A stretch of 64,000 bases of DNA from assembly GCF_021352225.1 (NCBI RefSeq), contig NZ_JAAUVI010000006.1, positions 1-64,000 of the forward strand. The letters are read 5' to 3'. This document shows positions 33,217-41,110 of this stretch, one piece after another; positions within the stretch are counted from its first letter, which is position 1, and each line of letters starts with the position of its first letter. Source of the DNA: Methylobacterium sp. C25 (GTDB lineage: Bacteria > Pseudomonadota > Alphaproteobacteria > Rhizobiales > Beijerinckiaceae). Below the pieces are notes generated by a model that was not told the DNA's origin, ran no database searches, and saw only the letters and a program-made list of their open reading frames with translations. The translations under genes and the position numbers were made by a program.

Positions 33217-34491
33217 ATGCTGCTCGGGGTCATCGCGGACGATTTCACCGGCGCCAGCGACATCGCCGCCACCATCGCCAAGGGGCTGGAGGGTGAAGGC
33301 GGCCTGCGCACGGCGCAGTTCCTCGGCATCCCGACCGCTCCCGCTGCGGCCCGGGTCGAAGCCGGTATCGTCTCGCTCAAGAGCCGCTCGATCCCCGCCG
33401 ACGAGGCCGTGGCGCAGTCGCTCGCCGCGCTCGACTGGCTGCGAGCCCAGGGCGCCCGGCAGATCGTGTTCAAGTACTGCTCGACCTTCGATTCGACGCC
33501 GGCCGGCAATATCGGCCCCGTCGCCGAGGCCCTGGCCGAGCGGCTCGGCTCCAAGGGCGTCGTGGTGTGCCCGGCCTTTCCGGGCGCGGGCCGCACGATC
33601 TATCTCGGCCATCTCTTCGTGAACGACCGGCTGCTCAGCGAGTCGGGCATGGAGAAGCACCCGCTCACGCCGATGACCGATCCCGACATCCGCCGGGTGC
33701 TCGCGGCGCAGTCGCGCGGTCCCGTCGGGCACGTTGCGCAGCCGGTCGTGGCCGCCGGTTCGCAGGCGATCGCCGAGGCGCTCGCGGCGGCGGCGGGGCG
33801 CGGCGAGATCCTCGTCGTGGTTGACGCGATCGGCAACGACGACCTCACCACGATCGGCGCGGCGATCGCCGACGCAGCCCTCGTCACCGGCGGCTCCGGG
33901 ATCGCGCGCGGCCTGCCGCACAACTTCATCGCGCGGGGCGAGGCCTCGGGCAGCGGCGCCGGGGCGCCTGCCGTCGACGGCCCGGAGGCGATCCTCGCCG
34001 GGAGCTGCTCGCGGGCGACGCGCGGCCAGATCGCCCATCACCGCGAGCGTCATCCCGTCGAGATGATCTCGGTGGATGCGGTCATGGACGGCAGCTTCGA
34101 AAGCGAGGCGGTGCTGCGCTTCGTCCTCGACAATGCCGGCAAGGCCCCCCTGGTCTATTCCTCGGCCGACCCGGAGGACATCGCTGCCGCCCAGGCCCGA
34201 TACGGCCGCGAGGCCGTGGCCGAGGCCCTCGACGGCATCTTCGGACAGCTCGCGAAGAACCTCGTGGAGCGGGGCCTGCGCCGGCTCGTCGTCGCGGGCG
34301 GCGAGACCTCCGGCGCGGTGGTCGGCGCGCTCGGCCTCTCCGCGCTGACGGTCGGCCGCGAGATCGATCCCGGCGTCCCGGTCCTCGTCTCGGAAGAAGC
34401 GCCGCGGCTCGGCCTCGCGCTCAAGTCCGGCAATTTCGGCGCCGTCGATTTCTTCGACAAGGCGCTCGCCCATATCGCAGGAACGGCATGA
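33217..34491 (+). CDS. otnK: Four-carbon acid sugar kinase (3-oxo-tetronate kinase type)
   Basis: A 424-residue DUF1537/DUF1357-type kinase. The N-terminal domain begins GVIADDFTGASDIAATIAKG, the family hallmark with Asp in DDFTGA, and continues with KYCSTFDSTPAGNIGPV. The C-terminal nucleotide domain shows VVAGGETSGAVVGALG and LKSGNFGAVDFF. Known OtnK proteins phosphorylate 3-oxo-tetronates at C4. ATG 33217 lies two bases after the racemase stop; the upstream open frame is chance. The next gene overlaps its stop (ATGA), showing tight coupling. Confidence 0.9.
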   Translation: MLLGVIADDFTGASDIAATIAKGLEGEGGLRTAQFLGIPTAPAAARVEAGIVSLKSRSIPADEAVAQSLAALDWLRAQGARQIVFKYCSTFDSTPAGNIGPVAEALAERLGSKGVVVCPAFPGAGRTIYLGHLFVNDRLLSESGMEKHPLTPMTDPDIRRVLAAQSRGPVGHVAQPVVAAGSQAIAEALAAAAGRGEILVVVDAIGNDDLTTIGAAIADAALVTGGSGIARGLPHNFIARGEASGSGAGAPAVDGPEAILAGSCSRATRGQIAHHRERHPVEMISVDAVMDGSFESEAVLRFVLDNAGKAPLVYSSADPEDIAAAQARYGREAVAEALDGIFGQLAKNLVERGLRRLVVAGGETSGAVVGALGLSALTVGREIDPGVPVLVSEEAPRLGLALKSGNFGAVDFFDKALAHIAGTA

Positions 34492-35117
34492 CGGAAGCGG
34501 CCCTTCGCGACGACCTCGCCCGGCTCTGCAAGTCGCTGTTCGACCGGGGTTTTTCTGTCGGCTCGGCCGGGAACGTCAGCGTGCGGCTCGACGACGGCTA
34601 TCTGATCACGCCGACCAATTCCTGCCTCGGCTTTCTCGACCCGGCTCGGATCAGCCGGCTCGATCGCGACGGCAACCACGTCGGCGGCGACAAGCCCTCG
34701 AAGGAAGTCTTCCTGCATCGCGCCTTCTACGAGACGCGGCCCGCGGCCGGCGCGGTGGTGCATCTGCACTCGACCTACGCCACCGCCCTGTCCTGTCTCG
34801 CCGATACCGACCCGGAGGACTGCATCCCCCCGCTCACGCCCTATGTCGTGATGCGCGTCGGGCGCGTGCCTCTGGTGCCGTATTTCCGACCCGGCGACGC
34901 CAGGGGCGGCGAGTTGATCCGGGCGCTCGACGGCCGGCACGCGGCCGTGCTGCTCGCCAATCACGGCCCGATCGTCAGCGGCAAGGATCTGACCAGCGCG
35001 GTCTACGCCGCGGAAGAGCTGGAGGAGACGGCGCGGCTCCTCGTCACCCTGCGCGGCCAAAAACTGCGGATGCTCGACGAATCCCAGGTCGCGGAGCTTC
35101 GGGCCGCCTTCGGCTGA
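34488..35117 (+). CDS. otnC: Class II aldolase/adducin-family decarboxylase (OtnC type)
   Basis: A 209-residue zinc enzyme of the fuculose-phosphate aldolase fold. Metal ligands are the HxH in AVVHLHSTYATAL and the His in LLANHGPIVSG; the catalytic Glu is in KPSKEVFLHRAFYE. OtnC members decarboxylate 3-oxo-tetronate 4-phosphate to dihydroxyacetone phosphate. Its start overlaps the kinase stop by four bases (ATGA), so the two are translationally coupled, as expected for successive steps. Aldol cleavage of a related phosphate is the alternative. Confidence 0.9.
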   Translation: MTEAALRDDLARLCKSLFDRGFSVGSAGNVSVRLDDGYLITPTNSCLGFLDPARISRLDRDGNHVGGDKPSKEVFLHRAFYETRPAAGAVVHLHSTYATALSCLADTDPEDCIPPLTPYVVMRVGRVPLVPYFRPGDARGGELIRALDGRHAAVLLANHGPIVSGKDLTSAVYAAEELEETARLLVTLRGQKLRMLDESQVAELRAAFG

Positions 35118-35143
35118 GCCGCATTCCCCACGAGGACGTATCG

Positions 35144-35947
35144 ATGCCGATCCATCTCGGTCCCTACGCCGACCGTCTCAGCGCCCATCTCGGCTTCCTC
35201 TACACCGAGCATCCCTTGCCTGAGCGCTTCGCGGCAGCGGCGCGTGACGGCTTTCGGATCATGGAGCATCCGAACCTCTTCGCAACGCCAGCGAAAAATG
35301 TCGCGGGCTGGATGCGGGATTCCGGCCTCACCCTCGTCCAGACGAGCTTCCCGGCGGGCGATCCGTCCCGCGGCGAAAAGGGCTTTGCCGCGTTGCCCGA
35401 TCGGGCCCAGGCGTTTCGCGAAAGCATCGAGCCGACGCTCGACTATGTCGAGGAGATCGGCGGCTGCCGCTTCGTCCACGCCATGGCGGGTGTGCGCCCG
35501 GCCGGCGTGGCGGAGGAACGGCTTCTCGACACCTACCGCGAGAGCCTCGGCCTGGCGGCCGATGCGGCTGCGAAGCGCGGCATGGAGATCATGATCGAGC
35601 CGATCGGCCCCGGCTCGATCGCCAATTACGTCGTCGACGATCCGCTGGTCGCGGTCCGGCTGATCCGCGAGGTCGGACGGCCGAACGTGAAGCTGCTCTT
35701 CGACGCCTATCACTGCCATTGCCTCGGCCACGATCCGGCGGCGTTGATCCGCGAACACGCTGCCCTGATCGCCCATGTGCAGATCGCCGACGATCCCGGC
35801 CGTCACGAGCCCGGCACCGGCACCATCGCCTTCGACCCGATCTTCGAGGCGCTCGCCGCTGTCGGCTACGCCGGCAGCGTCGGCTGCGAGTACCACCCGG
35901 CCACCACCACCGAAGAGGGACTCGGCTGGATCAAGGGAGCCGCCTGA
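35144..35947 (+). CDS. otnI: Hydroxypyruvate isomerase-like TIM barrel (2-oxo-tetronate isomerase type)
   Basis: A 267-residue AP-endonuclease-2/xylose isomerase-like barrel. Landmarks: LSAHLGFLYTEHPLPERFAA at the N-terminus, the Glu ligands in IMIEPIGPGSIANYVVDDPL and CEYHPATTTEEGLGWI, and LLFDAYHCHCLGHD with metal-binding His and Asp. OtnI converts 2-oxo-tetronate to 3-oxo-tetronate, feeding the kinase. With the two upstream genes it makes a complete OtnI-K-C set; only the tetronate dehydrogenase is missing from the operon itself. GAGGAC lies just upstream of the ATG. Confidence 0.88.
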   Translation: MPIHLGPYADRLSAHLGFLYTEHPLPERFAAAARDGFRIMEHPNLFATPAKNVAGWMRDSGLTLVQTSFPAGDPSRGEKGFAALPDRAQAFRESIEPTLDYVEEIGGCRFVHAMAGVRPAGVAEERLLDTYRESLGLAADAAAKRGMEIMIEPIGPGSIANYVVDDPLVAVRLIREVGRPNVKLLFDAYHCHCLGHDPAALIREHAALIAHVQIADDPGRHEPGTGTIAFDPIFEALAAVGYAGSVGCEYHPATTTEEGLGWIKGAA

Positions 35948-35980
35948 ACGGCTCACCCATAAAACGACAGAGAGGAGATC

Positions 35981-36940
35981 ATGACGCACGCCCACCAAAG
36001 CCGGCGCAACATCCTCGGCGGCGCGGCGGCCGCGGCTCTCGGTGCCACGGTCGGGATCGGCCCCCATCGGGCTGCCGCCCAGCACAACGTGCGTTACTCC
36101 ACCGGAAGCGAGGCCGCAAAGATCCGCGTCCCGGCCAACGCCACCGATTGCCATTTCCACATCTACGACAGCCGCTTCGCGCCCGCCGCCGGCGGCCTCG
36201 CCGCGCCGGACGCGACCCCGGACGACTATCGCGCCCTGCAGAAGCGCCTCGGCACCACCCGCGGCGTGGTCATCCAGCCCTCGCTCTACGGGATCGACAA
36301 TCGCCCGACGCTGGAGGGCATGGCCGCGCTCGGCCCGAACTTCCGCGCCGTCGCCGTGGTGAAACCGTCGGTCACCGATGCCGAACTCCAGCGCATGCAC
36401 GACCTCGGCGTGCGCGGCATCCGCTTCAACCTCGCCCAGGCCGGTACGACGACGCTCGACATGCTGGAGCCCCTGTCCCAGCGTGTCGACGCCCTCGGCT
36501 GGCACTGTCAGGTCAACATGCCGGGCGACAAGATCGTGGCCGCCGCCGACACCTTCCTCAAGATCCGCGGCCGGCTGGTCTTCGACCATCTCGCGCATTG
36601 CCCGGAGCCGGCCGGCGCCGAGAGCGACACCTTCAAGTTGATCCACCGGCTGCTCGACCAGGGCAACACCTGGGTGAAGCTGTCGGGCTTCTACAACGAC
36701 ACCAAGGTCGGGCCGCCGAGCTATTCGGATTCCGTCGCCGTGGCGCGCGCCTACGTTGCCGCCGCTTCGAACCGGGTCGTCTGGGGCAGCGACTGGCCGC
36801 ACCCGACCGAGAGCCAGAGCAACAAGCCCGACGATGCCCTGATGATCGACCTGCTCCCGACCTATGCGCCGGACGAGGCTGCGCTGAAACGCATCCTGGT
36901 CGACAACCCGGCCGAGCTCTACGGCTTCCCGAAAGCCTGA
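35981..36940 (+). CDS. Tat-exported amidohydrolase (lactone hydrolase-like, COG3618 type)
   Basis: A 319-residue metal-dependent hydrolase with a twin-arginine leader (QSRRNILGGAAAAALGATVG). The barrel begins ATDCHFHIYD, with the HxH metal pair, and shows VFDHLAHCPEP and the Asp ligand in VVWGSDWPHPTE near the C-terminus. The family covers L-fuconolactonase, sulfomuconolactone hydrolase and 2-pyrone-4,6-dicarboxylate lactonase. In this locus a periplasmic sugar-lactone hydrolase is the likely role, making it the second exported lactonase besides the beta-propeller. An AGGAGA precedes the ATG. Confidence 0.85.
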   Translation: MTHAHQSRRNILGGAAAAALGATVGIGPHRAAAQHNVRYSTGSEAAKIRVPANATDCHFHIYDSRFAPAAGGLAAPDATPDDYRALQKRLGTTRGVVIQPSLYGIDNRPTLEGMAALGPNFRAVAVVKPSVTDAELQRMHDLGVRGIRFNLAQAGTTTLDMLEPLSQRVDALGWHCQVNMPGDKIVAAADTFLKIRGRLVFDHLAHCPEPAGAESDTFKLIHRLLDQGNTWVKLSGFYNDTKVGPPSYSDSVAVARAYVAAASNRVVWGSDWPHPTESQSNKPDDALMIDLLPTYAPDEAALKRILVDNPAELYGFPKA

Positions 36941-36983
36941 GGAGAGCCAGGCGTCCCGCTGCCGGGCGACGGCAAGGGGCGCC

Positions 36984-37904
36984 TCACCCGTCGAGGGCGT
37001 TCTCGATCTCGGCATAGGCAGCCCTCTGGTCTGCCGGCTCGATCCCGTTCAGCCTCTCCTTCAGACCGAGGCCTTCCTTCCAGCGAAGGCGCGCAACGAT
37101 CGCTCGCGCCATGATCGGGTCGATCCCGGCCTCGGCCACGGCGTCAGCGGACATCTCCAACTCCTCCGCCCGACGCTTGGCGTGGATCGTCCCCGAAGGG
37201 ATCAACGATTCCACCGTCTCGATCCACGGTCGCCCCAGCGTCTTGCAGGCAGAGGCAAGCACGGCTTCGTCGATGCCGTAATGGCGGGCGGCCGGCATCA
37301 TCTCGTCGGTCAGCGCCTCGATTCCCTTGATCAGCACCGAGCGCAGAATCTTGATGCCCGATGACGTGCCGAGCCTGTCACCGACGAAGCGGATCTGCAT
37401 GCCATACGGTGTCAGCGCATCACGCATCCGTTCCCCTGACGGCCCGCTGACGAGGATCGGGAGTGCGTGCCCGCTCTTCGGCGTGCCCTCGATCGCGCCG
37501 TCGCCGAGGAGCGCACCGCCTGCTGCCAGCCGTTCCGCGACGCCGAGCTTGATTGTCGGCGTCGCGGAGGCGAGGTCGACGAAGCTGTGCCGGCCATCGA
37601 GGCATCCAGCGAAAGCCGCGGCACTCTCCAGCGACGCCGAGCCCGGCGTCACACTGACGATCATGTCGGCCGCCTCCGCCAGCTCTTCGTTCGAGCGAGC
37701 CAGAGTGACGCCCACCTCCTGCGCCCGGCTTTGGATGAGGGCGGCATAGGGCCCATCGAAGGCATATTTGTCGTAGGCTGTGACCGCCTGAAGGCCCGCG
37801 GCTCGCAAGCCGCGTCCCAGCGTGCTTCCGATTTCACCGTAGCCGACGAGGCCGAGACGAAGGACGTGCGGTATGGTCATGATTTCGCGCGACGGATCAG
37901 TCAT
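36984..37904 (-). CDS. NAD(P)-binding dehydrogenase with DUF1932 domain
   Basis: A 306-residue protein of the 6-phosphogluconate/3-hydroxyisobutyrate dehydrogenase type. The N-terminal Rossmann loop is LRLGLVGYGEIGSTLGRGLR; GDGAIEGTPKSGHALPILVS and KILRSVLIKGIEALTDEM are the central and helical parts, the Lys in the latter being the usual catalytic position. The C-terminal helices are of DUF1932 type. It faces the rightward Otn operon tail to tail and could supply the missing tetronate dehydrogenase step, but no operator like the LacI site was seen before it. ATG 37880 is an alternative start. Confidence 0.82.
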   Translation of the reverse strand: MTDPSREIMTIPHVLRLGLVGYGEIGSTLGRGLRAAGLQAVTAYDKYAFDGPYAALIQSRAQEVGVTLARSNEELAEAADMIVSVTPGSASLESAAAFAGCLDGRHSFVDLASATPTIKLGVAERLAAGGALLGDGAIEGTPKSGHALPILVSGPSGERMRDALTPYGMQIRFVGDRLGTSSGIKILRSVLIKGIEALTDEMMPAARHYGIDEAVLASACKTLGRPWIETVESLIPSGTIHAKRRAEELEMSADAVAEAGIDPIMARAIVARLRWKEGLGLKERLNGIEPADQRAAYAEIENALDG

Positions 37905-38103
37905 TCGGAGGCCAGATCGGGAAATATCGACACAGATGATCTTTGCCGATCAAGAGCAGGGCGATAGCCAGATGAGAGGCTTCTGAAGGCGTTGCCCTCG
38001 ATCGTTGGCACCGAAGTGTGACCGAACACCGTCACAGGCCCGTTCGAGCCGATCGTGCCGCATGGTCTATCACTCAAGCGTGAGCGCGATCATCGGACGC
38101 CGC

Positions 38104-39954
38104 CTAATCCGGAACGTGCGCGGCAGAGGCATAAGCATCGCGGGCGCGGACGCAGCCAATCAACTTCCGGCTATCAATCGAGTCGATCACAGCCACGGTG
38201 GCCCGATCGTCCTTCCGGAAAAGATCGAGAATCTCAGCCAGACTCGCGAATTCGGATACGTTGACCGGTGGATTGCAAATGAGGTCCGTGGCGACGACGG
38301 GCAGGCTTCGTTCGACCGATGCGATCTCCACGAGGTCCGGGTCAATCAGACCGATAAAGCGACCGTCACGCCCTTTGACTGCTGTGCCGCGACTTCCCGC
38401 GACCGATACGGCGCGCAGGACTTCTTCGATGCCCGCCTCTGCATCGAGCGTCTGTTTAGGTGGTCTGACAAGCGATCGGATGGAGAGCGCGGAGAAACGC
38501 GAGACGTCCCGACCGCCTTCGATCCCCAATCCTCTGAGCTGGAAGCGCCACGTCGCGAACGAGTATCCGAATAGGCGGCCCGTTAGAAACGATGCGACGA
38601 TCGCCCCGACCGCCACGGCTGCTGTTGCATCGAGGCTCGCTCCCGTTTCGAGGACGAGGAAGATCATCGCAAGGGGACTACCGATGATGCTAGCTCCTGC
38701 AGAAGCCATTCCGATCGCAATGCAAAGCGAGGAATCCAACTGGGGCAGGCTCGGAACGAGGCTCGAACCGTAAGCGACAACGCTTCCGGTCAGTGCGCCG
38801 ATCAGGAGCGAGGCACTGAACAAGCCGCCTCGAAAACCGACGCCGAGGCTGATCGAAGCCGCGCCGATCTTCGCGAAGAGGAGCCCGAGTGCCGCCGTAC
38901 CGACGATCCGTCCACCGACTGTGTCCACGATCCCCGCATGGCCACTGCCCAGGACACCTGGGGCGGCGACCGCCAGTCCCGCCAGAACCGCAGCACCCGC
39001 AGCGAAGCGCGACAGCGGGCTTTTCAGGAGGCGCCGAAGCCCTCTCTCGCATTCCGATGTCAGCACCATCGTTGCGATGCCAAGCAGGGCGCAGAGGCTG
39101 CCGACAAGCACGGCGACGAGAAACGAAGTGCCGTCGACCTGAGAGATCGGCGGAAACTGAAAGGTGCTCCCGTGCCCGAGAGCAGCACTCGACATCGCTG
39201 ATCCCGCGACGGCTGCTAGGCCGACAGAAGCCAGCATGCGCGTCGAGTATTCTCCGAGGATCAGCTCGAATGCATAAAGAGCCCCCGCCAAGGGTGCGCC
39301 ATAAGCTGCGCCGATAGCGGCAGCAGCACCCGATCCGACCAGGATGCGCATCTCCGATCGCGGCAACCGTTGCGCTTGGCCGAACAGACTGGCCAGGGTC
39401 GCGCCGACCTGCGTTACGGCCGCTTCGATCCCGACCGATGCGCCCGCTCCAACCGAGGTGAGAATCGGTCCCACAACCGAGATGCCGTCGCGAAGGCCGA
39501 GCAAGCCGCCGCGCATTGCATTCGCTTCGATCGCGTCGACGGGAGGCGCAAGCTTTCGCCGGCGCTCCCTCCGTTCCGCGGCAGCTGAAACGACAACGAT
39601 GACAAGACCGGCCGCTCCGAGGACGCCAGCTGCACGCAGCCCCTCGCGCCATCCCAAGGCGTAAAGCTGGTGCTCTGCATCGAATCCGAGCGTGTGCGTT
39701 TGAAGCCACGCAACGAGAACCTTGACCAGAGCAACGATCAAGCCGGTTACGAGGCCTGTGGGCAGCGCGAGAACGACGAGGCGGATCGATCCCCTCGGTC
39801 GACGCGTGATGCGAACACCACCGAACCCGCCGATCTTCCTCAGTCGCGGCAATCCCAACCGCAGAACGCGCAAGCGATCACGCGCCCGACCAGTGCCTTC
39901 ACTCGCAGCCGTAGGATTGGAGCCAGACCGTGACGATGATGCCTTCGCCTTCAT
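38104..39954 (-). CDS. ClC-family chloride channel/transporter with C-terminal CBS domains
   Basis: A 616-residue membrane protein. A basic N-terminal tail of about 50 residues precedes the channel core: LPTGLVTGLIVALVKVLVAW, VGAGASVGIEAAVTQVGATL and GFRGGLFSASLLIGALTGSV. The second segment corresponds to the G-R-E-G-P filter motif; its gating Glu is kept (GIEAA) but Pro is lost, and the GxFxP motif likewise has Ala for Pro. The usual GSGIP segment is not recognisable, so ion selectivity is uncertain. Two CBS domains follow from about residue 490 (VAGSRGTAVKGRDGRFIGLI, KDDRATVAVIDSIDSRKLIG). It is divergent from gntR. Confidence 0.88.
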   Translation of the reverse strand: MKAKASSSRSGSNPTAASEGTGRARDRLRVLRLGLPRLRKIGGFGGVRITRRPRGSIRLVVLALPTGLVTGLIVALVKVLVAWLQTHTLGFDAEHQLYALGWREGLRAAGVLGAAGLVIVVVSAAAERRERRRKLAPPVDAIEANAMRGGLLGLRDGISVVGPILTSVGAGASVGIEAAVTQVGATLASLFGQAQRLPRSEMRILVGSGAAAAIGAAYGAPLAGALYAFELILGEYSTRMLASVGLAAVAGSAMSSAALGHGSTFQFPPISQVDGTSFLVAVLVGSLCALLGIATMVLTSECERGLRRLLKSPLSRFAAGAAVLAGLAVAAPGVLGSGHAGIVDTVGGRIVGTAALGLLFAKIGAASISLGVGFRGGLFSASLLIGALTGSVVAYGSSLVPSLPQLDSSLCIAIGMASAGASIIGSPLAMIFLVLETGASLDATAAVAVGAIVASFLTGRLFGYSFATWRFQLRGLGIEGGRDVSRFSALSIRSLVRPPKQTLDAEAGIEEVLRAVSVAGSRGTAVKGRDGRFIGLIDPDLVEIASVERSLPVVATDLICNPPVNVSEFASLAEILDLFRKDDRATVAVIDSIDSRKLIGCVRARDAYASAAHVPD

Positions 39955-40017
39955 GCTGAACCGGACAAATCGGGTCGAGGCTCCGGGGTCCTCGGGCTAA
40001 CGAACCAAGAGATTTAG

Positions 40018-40029
40018 AGCTATATAGCT
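40018..40029. promoter_or_regulatory. GntR operator candidate 1
   Basis: AGCTATATAGCT is a perfect twelve-base palindrome 135 bases upstream of the gntR start and near the clc promoter side. The identical sequence recurs before the MFS-aconitase X operon. Confidence 0.75.
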
Positions 40030-40164
40030 ATTGCAATTGGTGTGAGTCTACTGGCTTGGCGCTGCCGTGCTGTCGACCTGCGACGATCGCTGGTACAAGC
40101 TCGAGTTTTAAGGCGCCGGCCTCCTTACTGTCGAAAAGCGTTCAGGCCGCCGAGCATCGGATTT

Positions 40165-40926
40165 ATGGACGACCCACTTGCCGCATTGGCCGACGATTTG
40201 CGCGGCGTCGCCTCTGGCGCAGGCAGCGGGCCGAAGTATCAGCGCCTCGTCGACGGCATTACCCGGCTCGTCGATGCCGGCGCATTGAGATCCGGTGAAA
40301 AGCTCCCGAACGAGATCGACCTGTCCGCGCGGACCGGACTCAGCCTCGGCACCGTTCAGAAAGCCTTGCGCATCCTTTCGGAGCAGCGGATCGTCGATCG
40401 CCGCCATGGTCACGGCACGTTTGTCGCGACCATCGATCAAGATCAGCGTGACCTCTGGTACTTTCGCTTCCTCTCGAACGCCGGTGGCGAGCTCTTGCCG
40501 ATCTCCGCGCGTGCGATCGATCGCCGGATCATCCGCCAACGAGGTCCATGGCATGACTTCTTGGCGGCCGATGAAGTCATCCGAATTCGTCGGTTGCTTG
40601 ACGTCGCCGGGCGTTTTTCGGTGCTGTCGGACTTCTACATCGACGCGGAGCGTTTCCGGGGTGTTCTGGACATCCCAATGCCTGAGTTGCACCGCGTCGT
40701 GCTGCGAAGCCTGCTGAACCAGCGCTTCAACGCACCGACCTATCACGCCTCTCAACGGATCTGGTGTGATCGGCTGCCGGAGAAAGTCTGCCGCCTGCTC
40801 GGCTTGCCAACTGCCTCGTTCGGACTGATGAGCGACGTCATGGGGCGCAGCAATCGCGACCACCCGATCTCGATGCAGCGGATCTATGTCCCGCCGCATG
40901 TGAGCCCGATCGAGATCCGTGGCTAA
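40165..40926 (+). CDS. GntR-family (HutC/UTRA) transcriptional regulator
   Basis: A 253-residue regulator. The winged helix (YQRLVDGITRLVDAGALRSG, LSARTGLSLGTVQKALRIL, VDRRHGHGTFVATI) is followed by a UTRA-like effector domain (ADEVIRIRRLLDVAGRFSVL). ATG 40165 (MDDPLAALADD) is chosen because sequence upstream is not protein-like. Identical palindromes lie before this gene and before the next operon, which indicates self-regulation together with control of the MFS and aconitase X genes. The effector is probably the substrate of AcnX. Confidence 0.88.
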   Translation: MDDPLAALADDLRGVASGAGSGPKYQRLVDGITRLVDAGALRSGEKLPNEIDLSARTGLSLGTVQKALRILSEQRIVDRRHGHGTFVATIDQDQRDLWYFRFLSNAGGELLPISARAIDRRIIRQRGPWHDFLAADEVIRIRRLLDVAGRFSVLSDFYIDAERFRGVLDIPMPELHRVVLRSLLNQRFNAPTYHASQRIWCDRLPEKVCRLLGLPTASFGLMSDVMGRSNRDHPISMQRIYVPPHVSPIEIRG

Positions 40927-41027
40927 CGCAAAGGCTTGCGAACCTCGGGCGGGCACGTCCGGCCACCGATCGGTTTAGACTTATTCCACATCGGGTTGCC
41001 AAACCGGAAGAATCATGCATGATTCAA

Positions 41028-41047
41028 AGCTATATAGCTATCTAGCT
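41028..41047. promoter_or_regulatory. GntR operator candidate 2, with overlapping half copy
   Basis: AGCTATATAGCT (41028-41039) is identical to the site upstream of gntR and overlaps AGCTATCTAGCT (41036-41047), giving three AGCT half-sites eight bases apart. It lies 64 bases before the MFS start. The context is AT-rich and contains TGCATGATTCA, perhaps part of the promoter. Confidence 0.8.
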
Positions 41048-41110
41048 TAAGCGCCCATGTAGGCCTGCCGATCGGCAGTCTACGCCGGCGGTTCGGCATG
41101 GGAGGACGTA

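Noticed and set aside
35003-37015. 670-codon leftward frame opposite otnI and the amidohydrolase
   Set aside because: Antisense shadow with no domain; the rightward genes have clear motifs and good start sites.
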